A stretch of DNA of 64,000 bases, from assembly GCA_900542575.1 (NCBI GenBank), contig UQOE01000002.1, forward strand, positions 89,562 to 153,561, in the 5' to 3' direction. The translations under genes and the position numbers were made by a program. Positions within the stretch are counted from its first letter, which is position 1. Each line of letters opens with the position of its first letter. The stretch is from an uncultured Oscillospiraceae bacterium (GTDB taxonomy: Bacteria; Bacillota; Clostridia; Oscillospirales; Acutalibacteraceae). The notes under the pieces were generated by a model that was given only the letters and a program-made list of their open reading frames with translations, searched no databases and was not told where the DNA came from. This document shows, piece by piece, positions 8,175 to 15,751 of the stretch.

Positions 8175-9032
8175 TTAATCGAGCTTGCCGAGTTTACGCA
8201 TGATCTTGGCTCCCGTTTTCAGGAAGATCTTGTAGCCCTTATCCATAATTTTGCCCGGGACGGGATCGATGACCGCAAGGTACAGGTCCGTGCCGACACG
8301 GTAGTTGATCCGCGGGCTCTTGGCGTAGATGGCTTTGATGGTCGTGTCGACCACTTTGCTCATCGGATGCGGATGTGCCATGGCAATGGACATCAGCGGC
8401 TTCATGACGGAGAGGACATCTTTATAATGCTCGGTCTCTGCCGCAAGTTTGGTATAGCCGTCGGTCGCCTCTTTGTGCATGCCGGACTCGAAGGAGCCGG
8501 GCTGAATCTTGATGACCGGGATATCCAGGAAAGCAAGCTCTCTGCGGAGCCCGATGGTGTAGGCCTCTACCGCAAATTTAGAGATGGCATAGGGGCTGTT
8601 GAACGGCTGCGGCTGCATCCAGCCGCACTCTGAGGAGCAGTTGATGATGCGGCTCTCCCCGCCCTTGAGCAGCGGGAACATGGCCTTGGTGACACGGGCC
8701 ATGCCGAAGAGGTTGGTGTTCATGATCCACTCCAGAGTCGGGACCGGGTCGCCCTCCACGAGCGATGCCATTGTGTGGACGCCTGCGAAGTTGGCGAGCA
8801 GATTCAGAGTGTCTGTGTGCTCCCGTACTTTTTCCGCCGCGGCGTCGCAGCTCGCCTGGTCCAGAATATCGATCTGTACCGGGATGACGCGGTCGGAGCA
8901 TTTGGCCTGCAGGTCCGTAAGGGGCTTGCGGTGATAAGCTGCGAAAATAATCCACTCGCCCTTCTTGTCAAGTTCTTCAATAATGGAGCTGGCAATGCCG
9001 CCGGCAGCACCGGTAAAAAATGCGTATTTCAT
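8175..9032 (-). CDS. Short-chain dehydrogenase/reductase (SDR family)
   Basis: 285 residues. The classical SDR signs are present: TGAAGGI nucleotide loop at residues 7-13, NFAG near 85, catalytic Ser in NCSSECGW and YAISK (Tyr and Lys) near 155. It should reduce or oxidise a carbonyl/alcohol with NAD(P)H. A C-terminal extension of about 90 residues after the core, with basic ends, resembles SDRs acting on lipids or steroids, but the substrate cannot be named. Start at 9032 is chosen for GGAGG 8 nt upstream. It has its own promoter with an operator-like palindrome. Confidence 0.85.
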   Translation of the reverse strand: MKYAFFTGAAGGIASSIIEELDKKGEWIIFAAYHRKPLTDLQAKCSDRVIPVQIDILDQASCDAAAEKVREHTDTLNLLANFAGVHTMASLVEGDPVPTLEWIMNTNLFGMARVTKAMFPLLKGGESRIINCSSECGWMQPQPFNSPYAISKFAVEAYTIGLRRELAFLDIPVIKIQPGSFESGMHKEATDGYTKLAAETEHYKDVLSVMKPLMSIAMAHPHPMSKVVDTTIKAIYAKSPRINYRVGTDLYLAVIDPVPGKIMDKGYKIFLKTGAKIMRKLGKLD

Positions 9033-9099
9033 AAACATATCCTCCAGAATATCCGTTCCCCTGCGGGATTCTGCCCTCAGGTTATCATTGCATGTTATT

Positions 9100-9129
9100 A
9101 TTTTAACAGAGTGCTGTGCACTCCGTCAA
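9100..9129 (-). promoter_or_regulatory. SDR promoter with palindrome in the spacer
   Basis: Minus strand: -35 TTGACG (9129-9124), 18-bp spacer, -10 TAAAAT (9105-9100). The spacer is almost entirely the perfect inverted repeat GAGTGC-ACA-GCACTC (9109-9123), extendable to 9-bp arms with one mismatch. This is the place a TetR- or MarR-type repressor would block polymerase. Confidence 0.6.
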
Positions 9130-9567
9130 CACCTGTATGGATTGGTGTCCAAAACAGCACAACGGCCGTGCATGCTTTTGAAAAATCGCATATTTACGCC
9201 GTTTTTTCAATCTTGTAAAGACAAAAGACTTCACATTGTGGAAAATCCGGTGGAAAATGTCAACTCGCACCGCGGTTTCCACCATTTAGCCGCGTTTTCC
9301 GCAGCTTTTCCTCGACATTTCAACATTCTTTCTGACATTTTTTCTAATTTGGAAAATAAATCGCCGGCCGTTGAAATTTCGTCCTGTAAAGATTTTTAGC
9401 TTTACATAACGCAGATACGTCATTTTTCATCCTGTCCCATAATTGACCCATGTCAAAAGACTGCGGAAAACACATTTCTCCCTGCAGGCCTCTTCCGGCG
9501 GGAGAATTGCATCGAATAAGACGGAAATCTGCATTGCAGCGCCTCTCCCTTTCGTCCATAATCAGAC
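9130..9567. other. Gene-free AT-richer stretch
   Basis: No credible coding sequence on either strand. It holds an inverted repeat GGTGGAAA (9249-9256) and TTTCCACC (9276-9283) within a cluster of GTGGAAA-like words between 9236 and 9310. Nothing else is recognised. Confidence 0.6.
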
Positions 9568-9613
9568 AAAAAAAGAACGGCGACCGGCTCGTTTACGGAG
9601 CAGATCGTCGTTC
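9568..9613 (-). terminator. Terminator after pckG
   Basis: Minus strand: long imperfect stem of 16 positions with two mismatches (9575-9613) and loop CGTAAAC, followed by seven T. It ends transcription 50-90 bp after the pckG stop. Confidence 0.9.
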
Positions 9614-9660
9614 TCTATTACAAATGTTATTCAGCAACAGAGCCCTGTGCCGAAGCGTGC

Positions 9661-11439
9661 TTATTCAGCAACGTTCTTCTTGAGGGTCTCAAGCTGGTCC
9701 CACATCTCCTGCGGAACGGTGTCGCCGAGGCTCTTGTAGAAGTCAGTGATGCCGTCGGCCTCTTCTCTCCAGAGAGCCTTGTCAACGCCGAGGATGGACT
9801 TAATGGTATCAACCGTTACACCGTCAAGGCCGTCGATGTCGATGTCTTCCGGTTTCGGCTGATAGCCGATTTCGGTCTCAACTGCGTCAACCTTGCCTTC
9901 GCAGCGGTCGAGGATCCAAAGAAGGACACGCATGTTGTCGCCGAAGCCCGGCCACATGAAGTGACCTTCGTCATCTTTGCGGAACCAGTTGACGTTGAAG
10001 ATCTTCGGAGCCTTGTCCGGGTCGAGGGTCTTGCCAATGTCAAGCCAATGCTGGAAGTAAGTGCCGCAGTCATAGCCGATGAACGGACGCATGGCCATGG
10101 GGTCATGACGAACTACGCCGACAGCGCCGGTAGCAGCTGCAGTGGTCTCAGAACCCATTGCAGAACCGATGAATACACCGTGGTTCCAGTCACGGGCCTG
10201 ATATACCAGCGGAGCAAGTTTTGCACGACGGCCGCCGAATACGAATGCGGAGATCGGAACGCCGTTCGGGTTCTCAAACTCTTTGGACAGGCACGGGCAG
10301 TTTCTTGCCGGAGCGGTGAAACGGGAGTTCGGATAAGCGCCGACCTTGTCAGAAGTCTTGCCGTTCCACGGGTTGCCCTGCCAGTCGAGGCCGTTCTCCG
10401 GAGCGTCCGGAAGACCTTCCCACCAAACGGTGTTGTCGTCCAGATTCAGAGCGACGTTGGTGAAGACGGTGCCCTCTCTGGTAGCGGCAAGCGCGTTCGG
10501 GTTGGATTTCTCATTGGTACCCGGTGCTACGCCGAAGAAGCCGTTCTCCGGGTTGACTGCATAGAGTCTGCCGTCCGGTCCCTTGCGGATCCAGGAGATA
10601 TCGTCGCCTACGCACCATACTTTGTAGCCGAGGTCACGATAATGTTTCGGAGGAATCAGCATTGCGAGGTTGGTCTTGCCGCAGGCAGACGGGAACGCAG
10701 CGCAGATGTATTTGGTCTCGCCGTTCGGATACTCAATGCCGAGGATGAGCATATGCTCAGCCTGCCAACCTTCCTGACGGCCGAGGTTGGAAGCGATACG
10801 AAGTGCAAAGCACTTTTTGCCCTGAAGGACGTTGCCGCCGTAGCAGGAGTTGACGGAGTAGATGGTGTTGTCCTGCGGCCAGTGGCAGATGTATCTGTTG
10901 TCCGGGTTGCAGTCGCAGGAAGCATGGGTACCGTGAATCCAGTCCGTGGAGTCGCCGATGGCGTCAAGAACCTGTTTGCCCATTCTGGTGATGATTCCCA
11001 TGTTAACGACAACATAGATGGAGTCGGTAACTTCGAGGCCGTATTTGGCGAACGGAGAACCTACCGGGCACATGGAGTAAGGGATGACATACATGGTCTT
11101 GCCCTTGTAGCTGCCGCGGATGATATCGTCAAGCATTTTGTAGGTCTCGTCCGGGTCCATCCAGTTGTTGAGCGGGCCTGCCTCTTCCTTCGTGGGAGAG
11201 CAGATGAAAGTACGGCCCTCAACACGAGCGACGTCAGACGGGTCAGTGCGGTGAAGATAGCAGTCCGGAAGTTTTTCTTCATTGAGCTTAATGAACTCGC
11301 CGGTGGAGACAGCCTCCGCCTTGAGGGCATCAAGCTGCTCTTTTGAGCCGTCGATCCAAACGACCTTGTCGGGCTGCAGGAGGTCAATTCTGGTCTGCAG
11401 CCAGTCAAGGATGCTCTTGTTGTTGGTAAGATTTTCCAT
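9661..11439 (-). CDS. pckG: Phosphoenolpyruvate carboxykinase, GTP-type
   Basis: 592 residues, the size of GTP-dependent PEPCK. The family signature FPSACGKTNLAM near residue 250 contains the reactive Cys and the kinase P-loop, and marks the GTP class rather than the ATP class found in many Firmicutes. It interconverts oxaloacetate + GTP and PEP + GDP + CO2; in a fermenting anaerobe it may run toward CO2 fixation for succinate or propionate formation, which is inference. GGAG lies 9 nt before the ATG. Single-gene unit with its own promoter and strong terminator. Confidence 0.96.
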   Translation of the reverse strand: MENLTNNKSILDWLQTRIDLLQPDKVVWIDGSKEQLDALKAEAVSTGEFIKLNEEKLPDCYLHRTDPSDVARVEGRTFICSPTKEEAGPLNNWMDPDETYKMLDDIIRGSYKGKTMYVIPYSMCPVGSPFAKYGLEVTDSIYVVVNMGIITRMGKQVLDAIGDSTDWIHGTHASCDCNPDNRYICHWPQDNTIYSVNSCYGGNVLQGKKCFALRIASNLGRQEGWQAEHMLILGIEYPNGETKYICAAFPSACGKTNLAMLIPPKHYRDLGYKVWCVGDDISWIRKGPDGRLYAVNPENGFFGVAPGTNEKSNPNALAATREGTVFTNVALNLDDNTVWWEGLPDAPENGLDWQGNPWNGKTSDKVGAYPNSRFTAPARNCPCLSKEFENPNGVPISAFVFGGRRAKLAPLVYQARDWNHGVFIGSAMGSETTAAATGAVGVVRHDPMAMRPFIGYDCGTYFQHWLDIGKTLDPDKAPKIFNVNWFRKDDEGHFMWPGFGDNMRVLLWILDRCEGKVDAVETEIGYQPKPEDIDIDGLDGVTVDTIKSILGVDKALWREEADGITDFYKSLGDTVPQEMWDQLETLKKNVAE

Positions 11440-11479
11440 GAAACAAGCTCCTTTACAAATACAATAATGAACTTCTATA

Positions 11480-11509
11480 TGTATATGACAGCTGAATCGT
11501 TTGATTCAA
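11480..11509 (-). promoter_or_regulatory. Candidate pckG promoter with overlapping inverted repeat
   Basis: Minus strand: -35 TTGAAT (11509-11504), 18-bp spacer, -10 TATACA (11485-11480). The inverted repeat TGAATC-GTTT-GATTCA (11493-11508) covers the -35 box, so a repressor or redox regulator could bind here. Confidence 0.5.
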
Positions 11510-11584
11510 ACTAGACACCAAATGAGAAGAAGGTATACACATACCATTTTTTATTTTACCATATTTTATAGCTTTTGCACCCTT

Positions 11585-11745
11585 CTATTTCCCCGGAATG
11601 TCCAGATTTTGCCAATCCGCACAAAAACTGCGAAGGCATTTCCGGGATAGCGACAAATTCTACAAGAATTCCGTCAATAATGCAAGGAAGGAATGCTCAA
11701 GTTGCAAAATGTGTGAAGGTTTCCGGCTGACGCCGGTCCTTTTTT
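11585..11745 (+). ncRNA. Possible small structured transcript
   Basis: The gap between pckG and the glycosyltransferase gene holds no coding sequence. It contains an imperfect inverted repeat (CCCCGGAATG near 11591 with CATTTCCGGG near 11647) and ends in a terminator-like hairpin CCGGC-TGAC-GCCGG (11723-11736) followed by TCCTTTTTT. A short RNA or an attenuated leader for the downstream gene would explain it. No known RNA family was recognised. Confidence 0.25.
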
Positions 11746-11842
11746 CGCAGAGATGAAAAATGTCAGGTATTTATTTCCCAATGCGAAACTTTTATAATTA
11801 TACTAAATCACTATGCAATTGTCGAGAAGAGGATTTTGTCCC

Positions 11843-12763
11843 ATGAAACTTTCCATGATTATCCCCTGCTACAACGAAGAGGGGAATATTCTGCCGCTCT
11901 ATCAGGCGGTAACCGCTGCGTTTGCCAACCGCACCTTTTCCTACGAGCTCATTTTTATCAATGACGGGAGCCGGGACCGGACCGGCGAAGTTCTGGCAGA
12001 CCTGGTGAAGACCTCGGAAGTACCGATGAAAGTCATCAACTTCTCCCGCAACTTCGGCAAAGAATCCGGCATCTACGCCGGGCTGGAGCACGCGGACGGA
12101 GACTATATCAGCATCATGGACGGCGACCTGCAGCAGAATCCCAAAATTCTGCTCCAGATGGTAGATTACCTGGACAGCAACGAGGAATGCGACTGCGTGG
12201 CCGCCTACCAGGAAAACCGGGGTGAGAGCAGGCTCATGGTCTTCCTGAAAGAGGGGTTCTACCGCGTCATCAACCGCATTTCCGACATTCCGTTCCAGGC
12301 CGACGCCTCGGAATTCCGGACCTTCCGCCGCAGTGTTGCCGAAGCTTTGCTGCAGCTGCCGGAATACTACCGGTTCTCCAAAGGGCTTTTTGCATGGGTC
12401 GGATTCAACACCCACTTCATCCCCTATGAGGCGGACGAGCGCCTGAGCGGCACCACAAAGTGGTCATTCCGCCGCCTCTGGAACTACGCTTTTGAGGGCA
12501 TCCTCTCCTTCTCCACCAAGCCTCTGGAGTGGCCATTTTTCGGCGGACTGCTGCTGACGGCGGCCGGTGCGCTCCAATACGGCATCGGTGCGGCGAAACA
12601 GAAAGAACGCAGGCGGACCGAAGGACTCATCGGCCTGGTCGGCGGGCTCAACCTGACTGCCACCGGCATTGCCGGCATCTATCTGGCCAAGACCTATGTC
12701 CAGGGAAAAGGCCGGCCCGTCTATCTCGCAAAAAGTATTTTAACCAATCAAAAAGAACAATAA
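11843..12763 (+). CDS. Family 2 glycosyltransferase, DPM1/GtrB-like membrane enzyme
   Basis: 306 residues. The N-terminal GT-A domain starts MIIPCYNEEGNI and carries the metal/nucleotide motif MDGDLQQNP near residue 91, typical of polyprenyl-phosphate glycosyltransferases that transfer glucose, mannose or arabinose-type sugars from a nucleotide sugar to undecaprenyl phosphate. Two C-terminal hydrophobic helices (about 225-295), separated by a basic KQKERRR loop, anchor it in the membrane. Start at 11843 follows an AGAGGA site. The sugar and the partner flippase/transferase are not encoded beside it. Confidence 0.88.
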   Translation: MKLSMIIPCYNEEGNILPLYQAVTAAFANRTFSYELIFINDGSRDRTGEVLADLVKTSEVPMKVINFSRNFGKESGIYAGLEHADGDYISIMDGDLQQNPKILLQMVDYLDSNEECDCVAAYQENRGESRLMVFLKEGFYRVINRISDIPFQADASEFRTFRRSVAEALLQLPEYYRFSKGLFAWVGFNTHFIPYEADERLSGTTKWSFRRLWNYAFEGILSFSTKPLEWPFFGGLLLTAAGALQYGIGAAKQKERRRTEGLIGLVGGLNLTATGIAGIYLAKTYVQGKGRPVYLAKSILTNQKEQ

Positions 12764-12775
12764 TCCCCAAAAATA

Positions 12776-12809
12776 GAGGAGACAGCCCGAAATGGCTGCC
12801 TCCTTTTTT
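12776..12809 (+). terminator. Terminator between convergent GT2 and mcsB
   Basis: Stem GGAG-CAGCC with GGCTG-CTCC around CGAAAT, followed by six T on the plus strand. It lies in the 47-bp gap between two convergent genes and may also serve mcsB on the other strand. Confidence 0.75.
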
Positions 12810-12810
12810 G

Positions 12811-13836
12811 TCAGGAATGATCCGCGCCGTTAAAGATTTCACGGATTTTTTCCGCCCGCTGTGCGTCGCGGGCCTGTCGATCGAGATGTTTTCCGTTCGC
12901 CGCATTGAGGTTGGCGGGCTGCATTCGGAAGATGAGCTGGTTGAGTTCGGTCATCGGGAGAGCAATCTCCCCGGCGGCGACACCGATCCGGGCAATGGAC
13001 AGCGCCTCCATAAATTCGTCATAGCTCATAACCCGGGCGCTCTTGAGCGTCCCCACAGAGCGCCAGAGCATATCCTGAAACCGGAGATTCTGCATGAGCT
13101 CCTCCCGTGCATCGCGCTCCTGCTGGATGATGGAGAGGGAGAACGACTGCAGGTTGGCCAGCGCCGCCTCCTCGGAGATGCCGAGGGTCATCTGGTTGGA
13201 CAGCGTGTAGAGGCTGCCGATGGAATTGGCCCCCTCGCCGAAAGATCCGGTGAGCCGCAGACCCAGTTTGGAGACGGTTGCGGCGAAGTTTCTCATATTA
13301 CCTTTTATATGTAAGGCGGGCAGCTGCAGCATAACCGATGCGCGCATGGCAGTGCCGATGTTCGTCGGGCGCTGGGTCAGATAGCCGAGCTTCTTGTCGA
13401 AGGAGAAGCCGAGTGCCCCGTCGAGGATGGTGTCCAGCTGGTCCGCCAGCTGATAGGCCTTCTCGGTCTCCAGCCCCGGCAGTATCCCCTGAATCTTCAG
13501 GTGGTCCTCTTCGCAGACCATGATGCTGAGCGATTCATCTGCCGTCCCAATAAACGTCCGCCCCTCCGTGTTGGTGACGAACTCCGGGCTGACCACGCCC
13601 CGCTCTGCCAGAGAAATGGCATCGTCACGGGAAAAATCGCCCATTGAGGTGGCGAAGAACTTGCCCGGGAGCTGTTCATTCAGAACCTGCATAACCTCCT
13701 GCGCAATCTGCGATTTCTCCGCGGAATCGAGCAGAATCGTAAACCGATGGCTGGAGAGATTCCGAGACAGCGCTACTCTGGTGCAGACCGCCGTGTCATT
13801 TTCACTTCCGGTAAGCTGATACCATTTTTTGATCAT
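12811..13836 (-). CDS. mcsB: Protein arginine kinase McsB
   Basis: 341 residues, slightly short for McsB. It is a guanido-kinase-fold enzyme that phosphorylates arginines of client proteins and marks them for ClpCP. Family segments are clear: CTRVALSRNLSSHRF near residue 18, NTEGRTFIGTADESLSIMVCEEDH near 95-125, and a later YLTQRPTNIGTAMRASVM block with the active-site loop Arg. Its ATG overlaps the mcsA stop by 4 bp. Unlike Bacillus, neither ctsR nor clpC adjoins. Confidence 0.93.
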   Translation of the reverse strand: MIKKWYQLTGSENDTAVCTRVALSRNLSSHRFTILLDSAEKSQIAQEVMQVLNEQLPGKFFATSMGDFSRDDAISLAERGVVSPEFVTNTEGRTFIGTADESLSIMVCEEDHLKIQGILPGLETEKAYQLADQLDTILDGALGFSFDKKLGYLTQRPTNIGTAMRASVMLQLPALHIKGNMRNFAATVSKLGLRLTGSFGEGANSIGSLYTLSNQMTLGISEEAALANLQSFSLSIIQQERDAREELMQNLRFQDMLWRSVGTLKSARVMSYDEFMEALSIARIGVAAGEIALPMTELNQLIFRMQPANLNAANGKHLDRQARDAQRAEKIREIFNGADHS

Positions 13837-14357
13837 GAAGGAAGCTCTCCTTTCAGCTGCTTGATCTTGTCGCGGAGCTCAGCCGCCTTTTCAAAGTCCT
13901 GGACCTCAACCGCCTTCTGCATGGCGCCGTTCAGCTCCTTGATGCGGTCCTTCCGCGCAGAGAGCGCGTCATAGGAAGAGCTCATTTTGCCCACATGGCT
14001 CGCCCTTCCGTGGATGCGATACAGGGATGGTTTCAGACGGTCATAGAAGGTCTCATAGCAGTCCGCGCAGCCCATCATTCCGGTATCCAGAATGTCCCGG
14101 AACGTGCAGCCGCAGGTCGGGCAGCGCACCTCGTCCTCCTTGGAATCCGCCCGGGCCTCCCCCGGCAGAATCTGGCTGAACTCAGGGAAGAAGCTCCGGA
14201 GCAGGCCGCTGAGATTAAATCCGATTCCCGTAAAGGCATCGGCGTAGCCCAGGTGCTCTGCACAGGCCGTGCAGAGATGGAGTTCCGACAATTCGCCGTT
14301 GACAATCCGCTTGATGTGTGTGGTCGCTTCGTATTTTCCACAGTTTTGGCAAAGCAT
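13833..14357 (-). CDS. mcsA: McsA, zinc-binding activator of McsB
   Basis: 174 residues. Two pairs of CxxC motifs sit in the N-terminal half (MLCQNCGK, LCTACAEH) and two more in CPTCGCTF and GCADCYETF, followed by a C-terminal UVR-type helix pair (FEKAAELRDKIKQL). McsA activates McsB and in several Firmicutes is required for its arginine kinase activity. The start at 14357 has GGAGG 6 nt upstream. Read from the divergent promoter at 14391-14419. Confidence 0.93.
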   Translation of the reverse strand: MLCQNCGKYEATTHIKRIVNGELSELHLCTACAEHLGYADAFTGIGFNLSGLLRSFFPEFSQILPGEARADSKEDEVRCPTCGCTFRDILDTGMMGCADCYETFYDRLKPSLYRIHGRASHVGKMSSSYDALSARKDRIKELNGAMQKAVEVQDFEKAAELRDKIKQLKGELPS

Positions 14358-14390
14358 GCAATCCCTCCGTTCCTGTTGGGTTCGGCTCCT

Positions 14391-14419
14391 ATTATCGTTC
14401 AAATTAGCACTTAAGTCAA
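14391..14419 (-). promoter_or_regulatory. Sigma-A promoter of mcsA-mcsB
   Basis: Minus strand: -35 TTGACT (14419-14414), 17-bp spacer, -10 GATAAT (14396-14391). No tandem AGGTCAAA-type CtsR box is seen around it. Confidence 0.7.
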
Positions 14420-14530
14420 CCGAGTGCAAAGACTCTGCGTACCACAATTTTCACAAAAGAGATTGTGAAACTCGTGGCGCATTTGATAAATAATAGACAA
14501 AAAATAGACGATTTTCCGCTTCCAGGCCAA

Positions 14531-14559
14531 TTGAAAAATGAAATAAAATTTACTATAAT
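14531..14559 (+). promoter_or_regulatory. Sigma-A promoter for the NusG-II/Gx/rnf gene block
   Basis: -35 TTGAAA (14531-14536), 17-bp spacer, -10 TATAAT (14554-14559). It is the only strong plus-strand promoter seen before the Rnf genes and faces away from the mcsA promoter. Confidence 0.75.
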
Positions 14560-14617
14560 ATGACGGCATGATAAACGGGCACCCAAAATGCCTTATAAAA
14601 TAAGTATAAGAATCTGC

Positions 14618-15046
14618 ATGCTGGAATGGAGACTCGTTCCACCCGTGAATAAGACGAAATTCTTCCGATGGGCAGACCTTCTTCTCATCCTGGTCATTCT
14701 TCTGGCCGCACTTGCCATCTTTCTTCCGAAGCAGCTGCAAAGCCGCTCCCAGAAACTGACTGCGGTCGTCACTCAGGACGGAAAAGAAATTGAGCGAATT
14801 GACCTCTCAAAGGTATCTGCCCCCTATACGATTTCTCTCCGCTCCCGTCCGGCCGCTGTGCTGGAAGTCGGTCCGGGGTATATCCGCTATCTCAAAGCCA
14901 ACTGCAAAGACCAGATCTGCGTCCGCACCGGGAAGCTGACCAAGGCCGGCGACACCGCAGTATGTCTGCCCGCCAAAACCTCCGTTCGTCTGGAGGCTAA
15001 ACACGCTGCCGGCAGCAAATCGAATCCGGACATCATCACATGGTAG
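14618..15046 (+). CDS. NusG domain II-containing membrane protein
   Basis: About 142 residues, with one N-terminal membrane helix (WADLLLILVILLAALAIFLP) and an outer beta domain ending CKDQICVRTGKLTKAGDTAVC. Proteins of this family (NusG domain II, named for fold similarity only) commonly sit directly before a Gx transporter gene and Rnf or heptaprenyl synthase genes in Clostridia; function is not established. The start is uncertain: ATG 14618 has a weak site, while GTG 14645 would place the start just before the helix. The two Cys resemble a redox pair. Confidence 0.8.
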   Translation: MLEWRLVPPVNKTKFFRWADLLLILVILLAALAIFLPKQLQSRSQKLTAVVTQDGKEIERIDLSKVSAPYTISLRSRPAAVLEVGPGYIRYLKANCKDQICVRTGKLTKAGDTAVCLPAKTSVRLEAKHAAGSKSNPDIITW

Positions 15047-15064
15047 CAGAGAGGTCTTAAATCT

Positions 15065-15688
15065 ATGAGCAAGACAAAAACGAGAGTCGATCCGCGCACC
15101 CGGAAGCTTGCGCTTCTGGGCATTCTGGCCGCTCAGGCCCTTGCGCTGGCCTTTCTCGAAAATCTTATCCCGGCCATCCCGGGACTGCCGCCCGGGGCCA
15201 AGCCGGGACTGGCGAACATCGTCACGATGTTCACCGCATCTGTTATGGGTTTCTGGAGCGCCATGGCCATCACCGTCATCAAGTCGCTCTTCGCCCTCAT
15301 CACCCGCGGGTTCACCGCCTTCTGCATGAGCCTGACCGGCGGGGTGCTCAGCACCATTGTCATGGTCCTGCTGCTCCGCTGGAAGAAGAACCCGTTCGGC
15401 ATTCTCGGCGTCAGCATCCTGTCCGCCATCATGTTCAACGCAGGACAGCTCGCCGTCGCCTGTATTATGCTCTATGGAACCAAAGGCCTGGTTCAGACCT
15501 ATGGTCCGCTGCTTCTTGTTTTCGGCATTGTCGCCGGTGCCCTTACCGGCACCATCCTGAAGCTGGTCCTCCCGGCACTCGAAAAAGAGAGCCGCCATTT
15601 CGGCCTGGAAATCGGGGAGACCGCTGCAGTCTCATTTCGAAAGAAGAAGTCAAAATCAGATGAAGACGCCCAAAAGCGTTCCTCATAA
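15065..15688 (+). CDS. Gx transporter family membrane protein
   Basis: 207 residues with about five membrane helices and a glycine-rich GLPPGAKPGLANIV loop near residue 40 that defines this family (also annotated as heptaprenyl diphosphate synthase component I). Resemblance to ECF transporter S-components suggests substrate uptake, but no substrate is assigned. The last 25 residues are charged and cytoplasmic. It lies between the NusG-II gene and rnfC, a common clostridial order. Confidence 0.82.
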   Translation: MSKTKTRVDPRTRKLALLGILAAQALALAFLENLIPAIPGLPPGAKPGLANIVTMFTASVMGFWSAMAITVIKSLFALITRGFTAFCMSLTGGVLSTIVMVLLLRWKKNPFGILGVSILSAIMFNAGQLAVACIMLYGTKGLVQTYGPLLLVFGIVAGALTGTILKLVLPALEKESRHFGLEIGETAAVSFRKKKSKSDEDAQKRSS

Positions 15689-15751
15689 ATCGTAAAACTT
15701 GGAAGTGCCCCCAATGGTGTTCCGGGACGCTTCCGTTAAGGAGTTGAATGA

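Noticed and set aside
9344..9559. Possible 71-codon gene between the SDR gene and pckG
   Set aside because: No ribosome site, no hydrophobic or domain pattern, and it runs up to the pckG terminator.
14358..14530. CtsR operator upstream of mcsA
   Set aside because: No tandem GGTCAAA-type heptads; only a plain sigma-A promoter is seen.
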